A DNA stretch of 64,000 nt from Lepisosteus oculatus (GCF_040954835.1 NC_090711.1:1681501-1745500), one strand, 5' to 3'. Shown: positions 13,306 to 25,919, counted from the first letter of the stretch. Made by a program: numbers and translations. The notes: generated by a model from the letters alone, not told the origin.

Positions 13306-13530
13306 TGACCACAGCCTGGACACAGACACTGGGCGGCACAGGTAGACCTGGCTACCCTGAGAGGACAGGCTCAGTGACCACAGCCTGGACACAGACACTG
13401 GGCGGCACAGGTAGACCTGGCCACTCTGAGAGGACAGGCTCAGTGACCACAGCCTGGACACAGACACTGGGCGGCACAGGTAGACCTGGCTACCCTGAGA
13501 GGACAGGCTCGGTGACCACAGCCTGGCACT
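13306..13530. repeat. 69-bp minisatellite, about 3 copies
   Basis: The string 'tgaccacagcctgg' begins at 13306, 13375, 13444 and 13513, exactly 69 bases apart. Units are almost identical ('acacagacactgggcggc', 'aggtagacctggc', 'gaggacaggctc'). Because 69 is a multiple of three, frames on both strands stay open through the array, which explains the open frames here. It is intergenic. Confidence 0.95.
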
Positions 13531-16500
13531 TCAGGTACTTCTTGAATATCAAGACGAATAATCGTGTTTAATTATGAAACCAACAGAACTGTAACGTCTG
13601 TGTTTCGTTAGAATTGTCTCAGTAAACAGGTTTTTTGCTTGCTGTCTTAACCTGCCCTGTTTTAGTTCATTCTGAAGCAACAACCATTCTTTCTCCATAC
13701 ATATACAGTATATTCCAGTGTACTCTACAATGAACAGTAAATGACTTTAGTTTATTGTTGAAAACCCTCTTTTATAAAAACAGTATTAACTGTGTATGAC
13801 TTCTTACTGATGGCTAGTACCCAGCTGGTCTGCACAGCACCTTGTGCTTTTTCATATGAAAAGCAAGTTCACTGCTGACTGGGGAAACTGGGCTGTGCTG
13901 TCCAAGGGTTGCTGGGACAAAGGAGTGATTTTCCGCAATTTGTAGGCAATTTAGTAATAAAAAACATTTTATGGATATGAATAGAAATGATCCCAGCCTT
14001 GCCCTGGGATAAAATGATATTATGAGAGAGTGCCCTCTGGCCTGAGCTGTATTACTCTTTGTAACTGCTGAGCACTTTGGCCCACAGTTCCATTAAAAAC
14101 AGCTCAATAGTCCTCAACAGTCAGCGCGGAACAAACGTCTCCTTCACTGTGTCTCGCAGATTGCTTCTCTTGCCAAGGCTGGCCTGTGATCTGTCACTAA
14201 ATTCACAGTAAATCCCCAGAGAAACTCCATAAAAGTGCACAGAGTTGCCTGAATGCTTAAGTGTTTTCTGCAAGTCCAGTGAGCAGGCAAGACCCTCTCT
14301 CTACAGACTTGGTATTAACTTGTAGGGAAGTTTTCAACAGAACATTTGCAAATTGCTTTTACGTTTTTCTATGTCTGGGGTGACCCTTCTGCCCATTGCC
14401 TGCTGGGATGGCAACCCTGTTTCGAAGCAGTTAGAAAAGGGATGGAGGGTTTATTTTCTTGTCTCTCCCAGGTTTACACCACGTATTGAATTTACCTTCT
14501 CCTCAGGATGGAACATGTTTACAGTGTTTTATAATACCTCACTCTGCTTTGGCAAGATCTGATTACACCACGGCTCTCCGTAGTCCTTCTGGGGGCCGGG
14601 ACACATGTCCCCAGTATCAGCTGCTCTTGGGGTTCAGCTGGTGGTAGGGCCCAGGTTTTGTTCTGGAGATGACCGGGGGGTTGTTCCACACAACACAAGA
14701 GCTGTCGTGCGGCTGACGCACCCTGACGTTATGGGCCATGTGGTCTCCTTTCTGCTGCTGTCTGAAACACAGGAAAGGCGGAGGTGATTCTGGGCACATG
14801 TCCCAGAGGAAAGATGCTCCTGTAGCTGCAGGACAAGGGTCAGTCAGAGGTAACAGGTAGGCAACCAAGTGATACGTGGAAAACGAAGGGCGATGGGTTA
14901 TTTTCTGGATTTCCTTATGAACGTTGAATATGGTCGTTCTTCATGGATATTTTACCACTTACCTTTCCCAGACTCTACTGCTCTACTTCCATAATCCCGT
15001 GGCATACATCTCACCTCTCCAGCCAGGCTTTCCTGAGTTTCCCAGGGTGTCCCCTGGGCAGTCGCAGGGCAGTGGGGTGTGTGAGTCCAGCTGGCTGTCC
15101 GAGTGGCTGACCAGCAGTGTGCCTGGAGGTGGGCTGATGACACGGTGGGCCTGTGGGCAGGGTCACTGTCCCCGAATTACATCACACACCTGTTTAGCCA
15201 GCATTCCTGCTTCCTGCAGCTCCGCGCCGGTCCTGTGGAATGTGCCCTGGCGTTGAGCAACTCTCGTGCAGTGCGGTGTGGCGCTATCTCCCTGGGCAAA
15301 CATGCTGTTCGATCTCTCCCGCCGGCTTGTGTAACGCACTGGGGCTCTGGGGAGAGTGCCAACTGCGTGAATCCACAGCTCAGAAATGCTGAACTGCTAG
15401 TTTGATCTGGGGCGGACTGGAACCATATCAGCAGGTACAGTTTGCTCTTGCAGCCCCTTTTGCTTTTAAGAGAATTTCGTCATGAGGAATGGACACCTGC
15501 CGCGCTTGTGCTGTTGTGGAGAGCCTGTGCGTGCGGGTGTCTCGTTCCACCCTCGCTCCCGAGCTCCTCGTGTCTTTGGCTCCATGGGGACGTTTGCGCC
15601 GGTTGTGAATTTGCACAGAACCCAAGCGATCAGCCTCAGGAGGTTCTGAAGAGATCGCCCCGGGTGCCGAGTAGTTTTACTGGTCTCATCAGCATCAGTT
15701 TTCACAATGGCAGCTCTCCAGGAAAGACAGGCCCCGGCTGACCGTGCATGACACAGCATGTGTGACTAACACTTCCTCACTTCTCCTTTATCCCATGGGA
15801 GCTGAGCTCCCCTGCACTGACCTGAGCTGACCGGCCCGGGGACTGGGGGAAAGGTCACAGAGACTCCTGGGACTCTGCCTGTTCTGGATGAAACCGCTGC
15901 GCAGTGCCCTGTCAATAGGACAGAGCAGATTCCCGCACACTCGGAGTGCAGCCGTCGCAGCAGACAGAGGACCCGCTGGCCATCCTCGGCTCGGGCCGGG
16001 CGGGCGCTCGTCCCGAACCCCTGCTAAAGAAAGAGGGGCGAAGGCTTGAGGGGGACATCTACAACTTTAAACAGAAATTCCCTTGCAAAAAAAATGCCAA
16101 AGGCAAACGAAAGTGGTAAAAGTAACTTTAGACGCAGCCCTGCCACTGCGCTTTCAGGCAGAGCTGGGCTCTGTACTTCTGGCAGCACTCCACTGAGGGG
16201 CAGCACTGAGCAAGCAGCTGGCTGCACTGGTACGGATGCCAGGTATCGTAAATGCCAGGGCAAGTTTCGCTCCACAGTGCCAGGCTGCTGGATTGGAAAC
16301 GGCAGGAAGTGCCACAGGAAATTCTGCCTTTTCCAAGTGCACTGCACAGAGCTCCACACATTCCGAACCCCTCGGCCTCTCTGCGATCTCAGCCAGCTCT
16401 GACTCACCCATGTTTTTTTCCCTCTGAACGCCCACTGAGCGATTGAAAATCAGATGATTGTTGATCATGACCGCAAGATTGCACTCTTCAGCTGACCCTG

Positions 16501-16863
16501 CTGCACTAGTTAAGGGGTTGTTTTTTAAAATGCTTCTGCTGATGACTGTGGAGGCACCAGCCCCCAGGGGTTGTGTATTTTGACTTTGAAGTACGAGGGA
16601 GGTCGGGACTGAAAGATCTCAGCTCTGGAGGCAACTTAAGACCTTCTAGCCCTGCTCTGCTTCTCCTACTCTTCCTGTAGTTGTTCCTTCAGGCCTCAAA
16701 TATCATCTTGCCTCCTCCACAGGTCTCCAGTGTTCTCTTGCCATTTATGATAGAAATGCCTCTGCCCTTCCTTTGTTCAAAGTGTGAGCATTTCTAAATT
16801 AATATTAGCGTTCTGTAAAACAATATTGATAAAACAGTGTAATAAATTCAGGTTCCTGGGCTT

Positions 16864-17010
16864 GTGCCCTCACCACTCCCACCCCAGTTCGTCCCTCACC
16901 TCATGGGCTCGAACCCGGGACTCCAGCATCACTCAACAGGGCTCTTGCCAGCTGAGCTAAAGAAGAGCTTTGTCAGCCCAGGTGGCCAACACTGCTGTTC
17001 AGTGCAGGGG
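16864..17010 (-). mobile_element. tRNA-derived SINE fragment
   Basis: On the minus strand the segment reads 'tttagctcagctggcaagag' and, some 30 bases later, 'cccgggttcgagccc'. These match the A box and B box of RNA polymerase III tRNA promoters. No closed acceptor stem is visible, so it is a tRNA-derived SINE head or a decayed tRNA relic and not a functional tRNA gene. Confidence 0.5.
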
Positions 17011-17949
17011 GGTAGAGGGCGGTGCCGTCACCGCACTGCAATCGGCTCGTACCTGTATGTCGGCCATTTCGTTACACTAGCAATATTATAAGAATACTGA
17101 GATTAATTGCTATTTTATTGTTTTTGTTCCTTTCTGTCATCTCCTCTCACTGAGTGAACCCAGGTGGCATCGCAGTACCAGTTACTGGAGGACCGAGACT
17201 GGAAAGCAATGGGACACCAGAGCAGTGGGAAGGGGAGGATGCCGAGCTACACTGTGAGAGCAACGTGGGAAAAGTCTTCTCCCGGAACAGATAAGCCTGT
17301 CTCCGGGTGCTCAGTCCGGACTGGAACACTCTGGGCAACACTCGGATCAACAGGGACTGTGAAGAGTTTTAGCTTGAGCCAAAAGTCCTTGTTTCTCGTC
17401 CACCATTGTGAACACTCAGGGGCACTTTAAGTATTAAACTGATGAGTTCATCGAGAAGAGACGTTGACCCCGACTCCCATTTCTACAGCAGCCATTGCGA
17501 CAAGGGCGCATCAGCAGTGTGCAGCCAGGAACTGGGGGCGACACCCCTCTCATGTGGGGTGCAGTGTCCTGGTCACTCTACACTGCAGCCCAGTCCTAGG
17601 TTCATGCTGTGTTGTATCAGAACGTAAAGATGCACCCTTGCTTTCTCCAGCTGTTCACACCCATGCCTCGTACAGGAAGGAACCTCTGTGGTCTTTGGAG
17701 TCAGAACAGAGATGGGCAGCAGCTGTTCTGCTGGTGGTCATGGTGGTTCTGACAGCTCAGATCCTCCTCTCTGGAGATGGGTGCTTCTTTCTGTCCAGGG
17801 CAGCCCGGCATCAGCACAGCTGCTCTCTGGGCCAGACTGCAAGGCTATACCCTTGTTCCACACAGTAATTTGCTCAGCTGAATTCCTGATAGGTCCTTCA
17901 TCAGAAAGCCACTCATCAACAGACCACAACCGACTACAAACATGTTACA

Positions 17950-18678
17950 AAAATCCAAATATTTTATTTATTTCTTTACATTTTTAAACCTTTTGTGCTG
18001 AAAATAATTACTTTTTTAATTACAACCACACAATTACACTATTAATAAAAAAAATAAAACTATCCCAACAGCTAATGCTGTACAAAAATAAATTAAAATG
18101 TTTCACAATAGCAATAACAATAACTATAACAGTTATTCTGCAAGAAAGAACATGTTCTGCATTTGAAACATGTGCTGATTCCCCAGTGTTTGGAAGACAG
18201 CAGGGCAGGACTTTTTTGTTCTCTGGTAACGCATCCAAACATACTGTACCAGGCTCGTAAAAACATCTATTTGGAAAGCGTATGACATTAAAATATTGCA
18301 TAAATGTGCAAATCAGAATATAGGCTATTGATTTCTGTCTCTCACTTTTTAAAAATATACTTGACACTTAAAGACGAGTTAACACTATAATCTTAAATGA
18401 TTAAGCTCTTCTCAGGTTCCAGAAGACATTTCAGTTCATTAGCAATACTGTTAGTGTTTCACAGGGCTGGAGGTCAGCAGCCACAGCTAGAGCACAGGAC
18501 GCTGGAGGTAAAGATTTCTTTGATTTTTCAACATCCACCATTTTCTTCACTTTTTTTCCTTAAGCGATGGTGGGAGCCCTGGCTCATGAACTTGGAATTA
18601 AAAGCAACAGTAAATTAAGCAATCCGCTAATTTCCTAATTTCCGCCTCCCTGGCAGTGCGCTGTTTTCTGGCCCCGCC
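17950..18678 (-). other. probable pck1 3′ UTR
   Basis: This lies directly downstream of the pck1 stop on the minus strand. It is AT-rich with several T-runs, and minus-strand AATAAA motifs occur near 17960-17970 ('attttatttatttc' on the + strand). PEPCK mRNAs carry long AU-rich 3′ UTRs that control stability. The exact end is not certain. Confidence 0.5.
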
Positions 18679-21600
18679 TCACAGCTGGTGTATCCTCTGC
18701 TCCAGCAGACACAGCTGCCTCTCCACCTCGTAGGGCAGGTCGTCGTTCACCTGCGTCTCGAAATACGCGCGGATCGCCCGGGCCTCCTCCTCCCAGAAGT
18801 CCCGGGGCAGGTGGAAGAGCTCCTGCAGGTCCACCTCCTGGCCCAGCCCCTTCAGGTTGAGCGCCCCCTCGGCGGGCAGGTACCCCACGGCCGAGGGGAA
18901 CACGCCGGCCTCCCCGTCCACCCTGCGGAAGATCCACTCCAGCACGCGCACGTTCTCCCCGAAGCCCGGCCACAGGAAGGCCCCCTGCGCGCTCCGGCGG
19001 AACCAGTTGACGTGGAAGATCTTGGGCAGCCTGGCCCGCGGGCGCTGCTCCATGCTGAGCCAGTGCGTCAGGTAGCGGCCGAAGTTGTAGCCGAAGAAGG
19101 GCCTCATGGCGAAGGGGTCGTGCATGATCACTTTGCCTGGGGCGGGAAGGGAGGACGATCAGTTGTGTGTGAAAGAGACACAGAAAGACAGCCCTACCAG
19201 CGTCTCCCGGCTTCACATCTCTCAGGCAGCTCATTAGCTTGCTCCTAAAAGGGCCGGTGCAGCTGCTTCTGTATCTGAGCCAGCAGGGACGGGCACGTCG
19301 GGTGCACTGAGCATCTCATAACCCCCCTCTCTGAACCGGCTTCATCACTCTGCTCTCCTCCCCACTGAGAGCTGCTGTGTGGGGAGCGGACTGGCGCACT
19401 CCGGCTGCCGTCGCATCATCCAGGTGGGGCTGCACACTGGTGGTGGTGGAGGGGATCCCCATTACCTGTAAAGTGCTTTGAGTGGGGTGTCCAGAACAGC
19501 GCTGTATAAGTGTGTGTGTCTGTGCACGCTCACCTTTGTGCTCAGCTGCAGCTGTGGCCTCGGACCTCATGGCAGCGCCCACGAACACACCGTGCTGCCA
19601 GTCAAAGGCCTCATATACCAGGGGCACACCTGGAGACAGAGAGGACAGAACGGGTTAGTGTCAGAGGAATTGCATCTTTTATTGAAGACTAGATTAGACT
19701 TCTATATCAGCATTCTTTCTGTATTCATGTCAGTAATACAGGATACATTATTAAGGGGATTGAGGGTGGCACGTCAGTCACCGTGTGGAGTCTGCATGCA
19801 CCCGTCCTCCTACAGAGCTCTGGCACCTCATGATGCCCGAGTGGGGGGACTCACCCTGTGGTCTGCGCCCTCCGAAGATGATGGCCTCAATGGGGACGCC
19901 CTCTGGGGACTCCCACTGCGGGTCAATGATGGGGCACTGGCTGGCTGGGGTGCAGAACCTGGAGTTAGGGTGTGCACAGGGCTCGTCTGCAGGACAGGTA
20001 GGGAGGAAAAAGAAGGGTTAATAAGCTCCAGCTCAGTGCCACAGCATCTCACTGAGGAAAGAGGCTGCTCCATGCCAACTAAGTTTATGGTATATTTCAC
20101 GAGTTTTAAAGCAATGGTTAAGTCATCTGGTAACTGCAAAACTAGACAGGCGTCTGTCATTAAAAGTGATTCCGGTGACTGAAGCCTGGAGGTTTTTCTA
20201 GGCTGCAGATGTGTCTGGTGGCTCTGGTTTTCTCTGGGGGTGCCTGGGGAGAGGGGGTGTCTCGTGGATGGAGGAGGGCAGCGGACTCACCGTCCTCGGG
20301 GGTCCAGGGTTTGTTCTTCCAGGAGGTGAGGGTGACACCCTTGGGGAGGGTCAGGTCCATGCCCTCCCAGTACACCCCTCCGTCGCTGGTCTCCGCCACG
20401 TTGGTGAAGATGGTGTTCTTGCAGATGGTGGCCATGGCGTTGGGGTTCGTCTTCACGGAGGTCCCGGGCGCGACGCCGAAAAACCCGTTCTCTGGGTTGA
20501 TGGCCCTCAGATTCCCTGTGCAGAGAGGAGACGGACCTGAGAGTTAACTGCTGCAGGGCAGCAGGCGTACCTGCCTGCTAACATGCAAGAACTGAACAAG
20601 GATTAAAAAAGCCTCTTCTTCTGCTTTTCAGAAGCGAACCGTTAAGATCCCAGGTGGGGGCTTTTCAGAAACTCCAGAACAGCACTGGAGACTCCAGTGT
20701 GGGAAACGAGCTCTTCACGCACAATAGCCATCGCACAAGCGTTTGTCCCGCTTGTGTTCGGGAATGTCAGAGTGTCCTGCATACAAAGTGCATATCTGAA
20801 AACAAGCAGAGCTGCTTCATGATACGGACCAGGAACCAGCAGGCTGCCGTGATCGAGGCTGGGGACCTCTGACCCTCCATAACACTTCCTTCGGGATGGA
20901 ACCCGCCATCGCCTGCTCCTGAGCAGCGCTGTGGAGATTAGGGGGCTGAGGCTGTGCTTCGTGTTTTAGGGCTCCTTCACAAAAAGGAGGGGGGGCGCGT
21001 CCGCAGGAGGCCCCAGTAAAGCCGTGAGGGTGCTCGGTTACGGGAGAGAGCGGGACAGGCTGGTTCTGACCTTCCTCATCGAATTTCATCCAGGCAATGT
21101 CGTCGCCCACACACTCCACCTTCCAGCCGGGCAGCGAGGGCTTCATCATGGCCAGGTTGGTCTTCCCGCAGGCGCTGGGGAAGGCGGCGGCGATGTACTT
21201 CTTCCGGCCCTCCGGGCTGGTGATGCCCAGGATCTGCAGAAGGAAGGGGGGGAATCCTTCAGGGCTGGGGGCTGCCGTGACCGTGACCGAGGCACAGGGC
21301 TGGACAGACCTCAGTGACTGTGAGCACACAGGGACGTGCTGGGCAGCCCTGCAGTGGCCACGGCACAGAGCCGGCTGGCCTGTAGTGGCCCTGACAACAG
21401 GGCAGGGCTGCCCCACCCTCGCTGACCATGACAACACAGGACAAAGCTGGACGGCCCTCCCTGTGACTGTGATGTGTGTCTGTCCAGCCCAGCCCTGCAG
21501 TGACCATGACTGCACGGCTGAGCTGGACAGCCCTGCAGCGACAGTGACCACAGGACGCAGCTGGACAGCCCTGTAGTGACCGTGCCCAGTGGACAGGGCC

Positions 21601-23419
21601 CACTCTGCCATCCCCTCTCGCGACGGCCCCGGAGCAGCGGTCAGCTCACCAGCATGTGCTCGGCCAGCCAGCCTTCCTCCTTGGCGATGCGCGAGGCGAT
21701 GCGCAGAGCGAAGCACTTCTTCCCCAGCAGGGAGTTCCCGCCGTAGCCGCTGCCGAAGGAGACGATCTGCCGCCGGTCCGGCACGTGGGCGACCAGGGTG
21801 AGCTCGGGGTTGCAGGGCCAGTTGTTGACCAGGGGCCCTGGGGGTGATGGGGGGGACAGAGAGCGGCGCTCAGTGGAGTGGCACCTCCTTGCGGCACGGG
21901 CGGGTTCAGAGACGGGTTTTCAGCTCTCGCGTGTGAGAACCGAGAGGAGAGCGCTGGTGCATTCGGCCCGCTGGAGAGCTGGCAGCGCGTTGATCTGGGG
22001 ATCTTATCCAGCCGTCTAGATGCAAAACTACATGAAACCCCTTTGTATCCAACTTGTGCCTGTTCTCTCTATCCACTGCAGACAAGCCAGGTCTGTGCCT
22101 GGCAGGGATATGTGGCACGAGCAGCCATTGAGGGCTTCTCTGGTCTTTTTCCCGTGTGTTATTGATAATGCCGTGGTGGGGACAGACAGGCGCTCGAGCG
22201 TTTCTGACAGCGGTGGGGGGGGGCGGAGCAGACTTACTCTTGAGGGGCAGAGGGCAGCCCACGGAGTGCAGGCAGCGCACAAACTCCCCGTCCCCCAGGG
22301 CCTGCAGCACGGCCGCCCCCATCCGGGTCATCACCCGCATGCTGGCCACCACGTAGGGGGAGTCCGTGAGCTGCACCCCGATCTTGGAGAGCGGTGAGCC
22401 CAGGGGGCCCATGCTGTAGGCGATCACGTACATGGTGCGGCCTGCAGAGGGAGCAGCAGACACAGGGAGCTAGGGCCGCCCTCCTCTCCACACACACACA
22501 CAACACACACACACAACACAGACACACAACACACACACGCACAACACACACACTACAGACACACGCACAACACACACACACACACACACAACACACAACA
22601 CACACGCACAACACACACACGCACACGCACAACACACACACGCACAACACACCCCCGGAGGAGGACAGTCCCCGACAGGGTTTTTCTCCCCAGATGAAGT
22701 CAACAGTTCTTATTTAAGGGGCTCGAGCAGGGCTCTCTTTCAGCCCCGAGCCAGTTCAGGATTACGGCCCACAGACCCACATCTCCGACTCAGACTCCGT
22801 CAGGTACCTCTCATGCATCCGGGGAAGCGCAGGTTCATGGCCTTCTCGAACTCCCCCTGGGACATCCAGCGCCCCAGCTGGCTGAGCCCGGAGCGCGGCG
22901 TGGGCACCGTGTCCCTCTCCTCCTGCGTCACGATCACCGTCCGGCTCTCCACGCGCGCCACGTCTCGGGGGTCGGTGCGAGCCAGCCAGCTGCAGGCAGC
23001 AGGAGACAGGAGGCTGAGTCGGGCCCTCGGGGCCTCTCACCGCTGCCTTGCAAAGCCCTGTAAACACGAGCTTGGTCCAGGGAGTCCCCCTGCCTTCAGG
23101 TCCCCACCGACGGTTAGTGACTCCCTGCCCTGTGCGGCTGTTTATTCTACCGGCGCCAGCTGCGCCGTGGAGAGAACCGGCCTGCGGGCGCTTACCAGTT
23201 CTCGTACTTGTGCAGCCTCTTGATCATTCCCTGCTCCTCCAGCAGCGTGAGGACGCGCAGGTTCTCCTCCTCCGAGCCGTCGCAGATGTGCAGGGAGTCG
23301 GGCTGGCAGAGGGAGGCGCTGCTCTCCACGAACTCCCGCAGCGCCGGGCCGAGGGCGGCCAGGTCCCCCTGCAGGACGCGCGGCGCGGACAGCGCTTGGT
23401 TGTGCACCTGGGGCGGCAT
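18679..23419 (-). CDS. pck1: pck1: cytosolic phosphoenolpyruvate carboxykinase (GTP)
   Basis: Nine coding exons, 5′ to 3′ on minus: 23196-23419, 22808-22989, 22238-22441, 21650-21837, 21071-21233, 20291-20515, 19855-19986, 19534-19629 and 18679-19136. Every junction has AG/GT, the phases fit, and the sum is 1872 bases, i.e. 623 residues (human PCK1 622). The enzyme converts oxaloacetate plus GTP to phosphoenolpyruvate, GDP and CO2, the committed step of gluconeogenesis. The GTP-binding P-loop with the reactive cysteine ([13 protein letters not shown], Cys288) falls at the human position. Also visible are GRTMYVI, the [18 protein letters not shown] block, [23 protein letters not shown] and [16 protein letters not shown]. 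The start MPPQ with no mitochondrial leader marks it as PCK1 and not PCK2. Residues 470-623 and the N-terminus are somewhat Arg/Ala-rich, matching the local GC-rich DNA. It lies tail-to-tail with pmepa1. Confidence 0.98.
19319..19510 (+). repeat. interspersed fish repeat in pck1 intron
   Basis: This second copy of the repeat also seen at 3212-3545 shares 'cactctgctctcctcccc' and 'aggtggggctgcacactggt', and ends 'aaagtgctttgagtg' and 'agcgctgtataag'. It sits in the intron between the exons at 19534-19629 and 18679-19136, ending about 24 bases from the donor site. Confidence 0.65.
21290..21600. repeat. degenerate minisatellite in pck1 intron
   Basis: Repeated variants of 'gtgaccatgac', 'agctggacagccctgcag' and 'cagggctg' recur every 40-50 bases between the exons at 21650-21837 and 21071-21233. 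The array is degenerate. It keeps a minus-strand frame open through the intron, so a 299-codon open frame there is exon plus intron read-through and not a separate gene. Confidence 0.6.
22481..22650. repeat. CA-rich microsatellite in pck1 intron
   Basis: About 170 bases of (CA)n broken by AACAC and GCACA variants lie in the intron between the exons at 22808-22989 and 22238-22441. It starts about 40 bases from the exon's acceptor border at 22441. Confidence 0.95.
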
Positions 23420-23460
23420 GATGTGCTCAGCTGGGTGGGGGTGAAGATGCCGTCAGCGCC
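23420..23460 (-). other. pck1 exon 2, 5′ UTR part
   Basis: Directly upstream of the start codon (23417-23419) the minus strand has a pyrimidine-rich tract ending 'cttcctctcag', a good acceptor, so the exon begins at 23460 and carries 41 untranslated bases. As in mammalian PCK1, the first exon is non-coding. Confidence 0.75.
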
Positions 23461-24576
23461 CTGAGAGGAAGAAGGCAGAGAAAACTAAAGCGCCCGCAGG
23501 AGACGTTTCGTTTCTACAGCGTCACGTTGGCTCCTGGACAGATTCTTCCCGCAGAATCTTCTATTTCTCACTGAAGAAGCGGGGAGGCGAATCTAATTGC
23601 ATTATATTTCACTGAACAGAGGGATTCAGTACACGAGGCGTTCCCACGCATGTCGCCGGCACGAATTGGCGGTAGGGTGATTTGCGGAAACTTTAAAAGT
23701 TTCGCCTTTCAAGACTCCAGCGCAAACTCTTGTACAATACAGCTCACATTCATGAAATTCGTGTTTAAAACTGTACCCGACCTATTAAGATATCGACTGA
23801 GAATACAAAGCTGAACTCGTTTAATCGCTTTTTTCCTACAGTGTTTGTACTCACGTTTATTCCAGACTTTCGCCTATTGTACAGTATTGGGGTTTACAAT
23901 GCTTGTTATTGTATTATTGCTAGTATCCTGTCCGCCCTGGGGTCGGTGGTCCAGTGCCCATCTAACCCATACAGACTACTACAGAGCGGACAGATGGATC
24001 ACAAGGAAACCAGCGCAAAACCTGTTTGACACACGAATCCGGAATATCCGTCTCGGGGAAAAATAAAATTAACGGGACGGGACAGTACATTTATAATAAT
24101 CGAACTCACTTAACCAACGGTTAACGGGTTGGAAATCATCTCCTATTAAAAAAAAGGCATTTACAAAAACAATGACGTTTTCACTCACTTCTGGTAAGAA
24201 GGCCCCTAAATTCTCAAGAGTTTGAGTGAATTCAGTCTAGCCCCAGCCCGAGTCTGCTGGAGATGCCCCTGCCCGCCGGAGCCAGGTGAGCTGGTATTTC
24301 TGATACAGCTGCCCTGTACCTGAGAGCTCACAGCCGGTAGTCTGCAGGTAGTCACCCCGGCACCAGTGCGACTCTATCTGAACTCGCCACGACAAAACGG
24401 TTTTTACTATTAAAAGCAGAGACCTTCTAACACCTGGTTCGTCACGTCATTATGCATTACAGAGAAGACGATGCTCAAATGTATTTTAAAATCAATGCAA
24501 ATCTTAACTTGACACTTATTTTAAAGTGAATGTAAAGCAGAGAAAATATGAGATAATGAATAGTCTAATATCTTAC

Positions 24577-24677
24577 CAAGATCCTTTTAAAAAAAGCGAA
24601 TCAGGTGGATGGAGTGAGCTGTCTCTGCAGATGTCTCTGGGACACGGTCTCGGTGTGGGATGCCTCAGCTCCTGTTT
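24577..24677 (-). other. pck1 non-coding exon 1 (predicted)
   Basis: On the minus strand, a region starting about 25-30 bases after a TATA box (24701-24708) runs to a strong donor, 'atcttg' followed by 'gtaaga' (donor 24571-24576). This gives a non-coding first exon of about 100 bases, spliced over a 1.1-kb intron to the acceptor at 23460. The transcription start is inferred from TATA spacing. Confidence 0.65.
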
Positions 24678-24700
24678 GACCACAGCTGGACAGTCCTGCT

Positions 24701-24708
24701 CATTTATA
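24701..24708 (-). promoter_or_regulatory. TATA box of pck1
   Basis: On the minus strand the sequence is 'actataaatgagcagg'. The spacing to the predicted first exon and its good donor fits a TATA-driven start near 24675. A GC-box-like G/C run (24721-24734) and a motif reading 'ttatgctaatcc' on minus lie just upstream. Confidence 0.7.
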
Positions 24709-25053
24709 GTGTGTCAGCCGGGGTGGGGGGGGGCGAACTTCAGATGGGATTAGCATAAACCCAGAACCTACAAACCACCTGCCCCCCCGATAAGAACACA
24801 CCGAAATGAATAATTAAACATCGGGAAAACACGTCCCTAAGGTTAATTATTCAACCCGGCATCATGTTCTTGTTTTGTTCTTTTTCTCCGAGATACTGAG
24901 TCGAAAAAAATAAAAAAAGAGATCACATCTGGCAGTATTCCAGGTTATTGCTAGCAGTTGCTCCATGCGGTTCACGTTAAAGTTCAACTCTGCCCCAGAT
25001 CGCCCGTGATGCAAGACAGCTTCCAGACCTGTTCGGCTCCATCTCGTCGATGA

Positions 25054-25140
25054 ATGACGTATCTCTTGCGGCAGATACTAAAACCTGATTGGCTGTTGTC
25101 TTGACACCTTAGTGCGAATCGCAGGCTGTGATTGGTCAGG
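25054..25140 (-). promoter_or_regulatory. possible cAMP-response and CCAAT elements upstream of pck1
   Basis: On the minus strand 'atacgtcatt' (25054-25062) is close to the mammalian PEPCK CRE (TTACGTCA). Two inverted CCAAT boxes ('gattggctg' near 25087, 'gattggtca' near 25131) lie next to it, about 380-460 bases upstream of the predicted start. A further TGACGTGA sits in intron 1 (24442-24449). These are motif matches only; mammalian PCK1 is controlled by cAMP through such sites. Confidence 0.35.
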
Positions 25141-25919
25141 GGCCGCGGAGGCTCGTCCAAGATGTGACAGTGGCGGAAGCCGGGAGTCCTGGCTGGTAGA
25201 GCTGAGCTCGCAGCTGCACGGGAGTTTCTAGGGCCGGTTAATCTACTCCAGGTCCCTCTGAGCCTGAATTTCTGATCCATTTTCTTCCAGGCGAACTCTT
25301 CCCTCTTGAATTAAACCCGGATTCAACTAATAATTTAACCGCATAGCTAAACGTTAAGTTTAGGATTCGCTCCTCGAAGTCGTATTCTGTTCAGGAGCAA
25401 AAATAAATAAAATGATCAAATGAATAGTCAGTTTAATCAGAGTATTGCTTCAAATAAGGGCTAAATCAAACCGTTCAAAGTCCAGATGGAAAAACAGACA
25501 CTGGAGTCGCCAAATCCAGGATAAGGAGTAAGAGATGCCTCCAGGAACCTTCAATGTCGTTTAAAAACGATCAAATAAAGCTGAAGTAGGGGTACCGCAG
25601 TCCCGAGTCACACTCCTGTCCTCCTCTCGCTGCGCTTTGAACGCGCATTTCTCATCAGCTGGGGGCGGAATTCACACCGGGCATCTCCGGCACAGACCCG
25701 GCTGCAGGAGCGTCCGGCACTGGGTAGCCGGGACAGACCCGTCCGAACCCAACTGCACAGCGACTCTGAGCGCCACCGCTGGCTTTAAATTATGTTCTTA
25801 AAAAATACACGATTCTCACTCTCCGGAAACGATTCTAGACACTTGATCTGCACGTCATGTGTTAAAATACTGAAGGAAATGTTTTAGAAATATTTATAAG
25901 TAAGATGGGTCCCGGTGTC

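Larger units (their letters stand above)
11367..17950. other. intergenic spacer between pmepa1 and pck1
   Basis: pmepa1 and pck1 converge here. No open frame in this 6.6 kb looks like a conserved protein, and no exon with good splice sites was recognised. Supported content is a 69-bp minisatellite (13306-13530) and a tRNA-like SINE piece (16864-17010). The AT-rich blocks around 12600-12800 and 13560-13800 hold nothing I can name. Confidence 0.5.

Noticed and set aside
16864-17010. Functional tRNA gene
   Set aside because: A and B box-like motifs are present but no complementary acceptor stem is visible, so it is better read as a SINE relic.
20817-21716. 299-codon open frame on minus within pck1
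   Set aside because: It is pck1 exon 21071-21233 plus read-through of both flanking introns; the long upstream part is a degenerate minisatellite. The spliced gene model explains the conserved residues.
22481-22650. CRISPR-like array among the tandem repeats
   Set aside because: All arrays in the window are head-to-tail satellites without unique spacers, and the DNA is vertebrate.
22234-22717. Cys/Val and Thr/His repeat frames in pck1 intron
   Set aside because: They translate the CA microsatellite.
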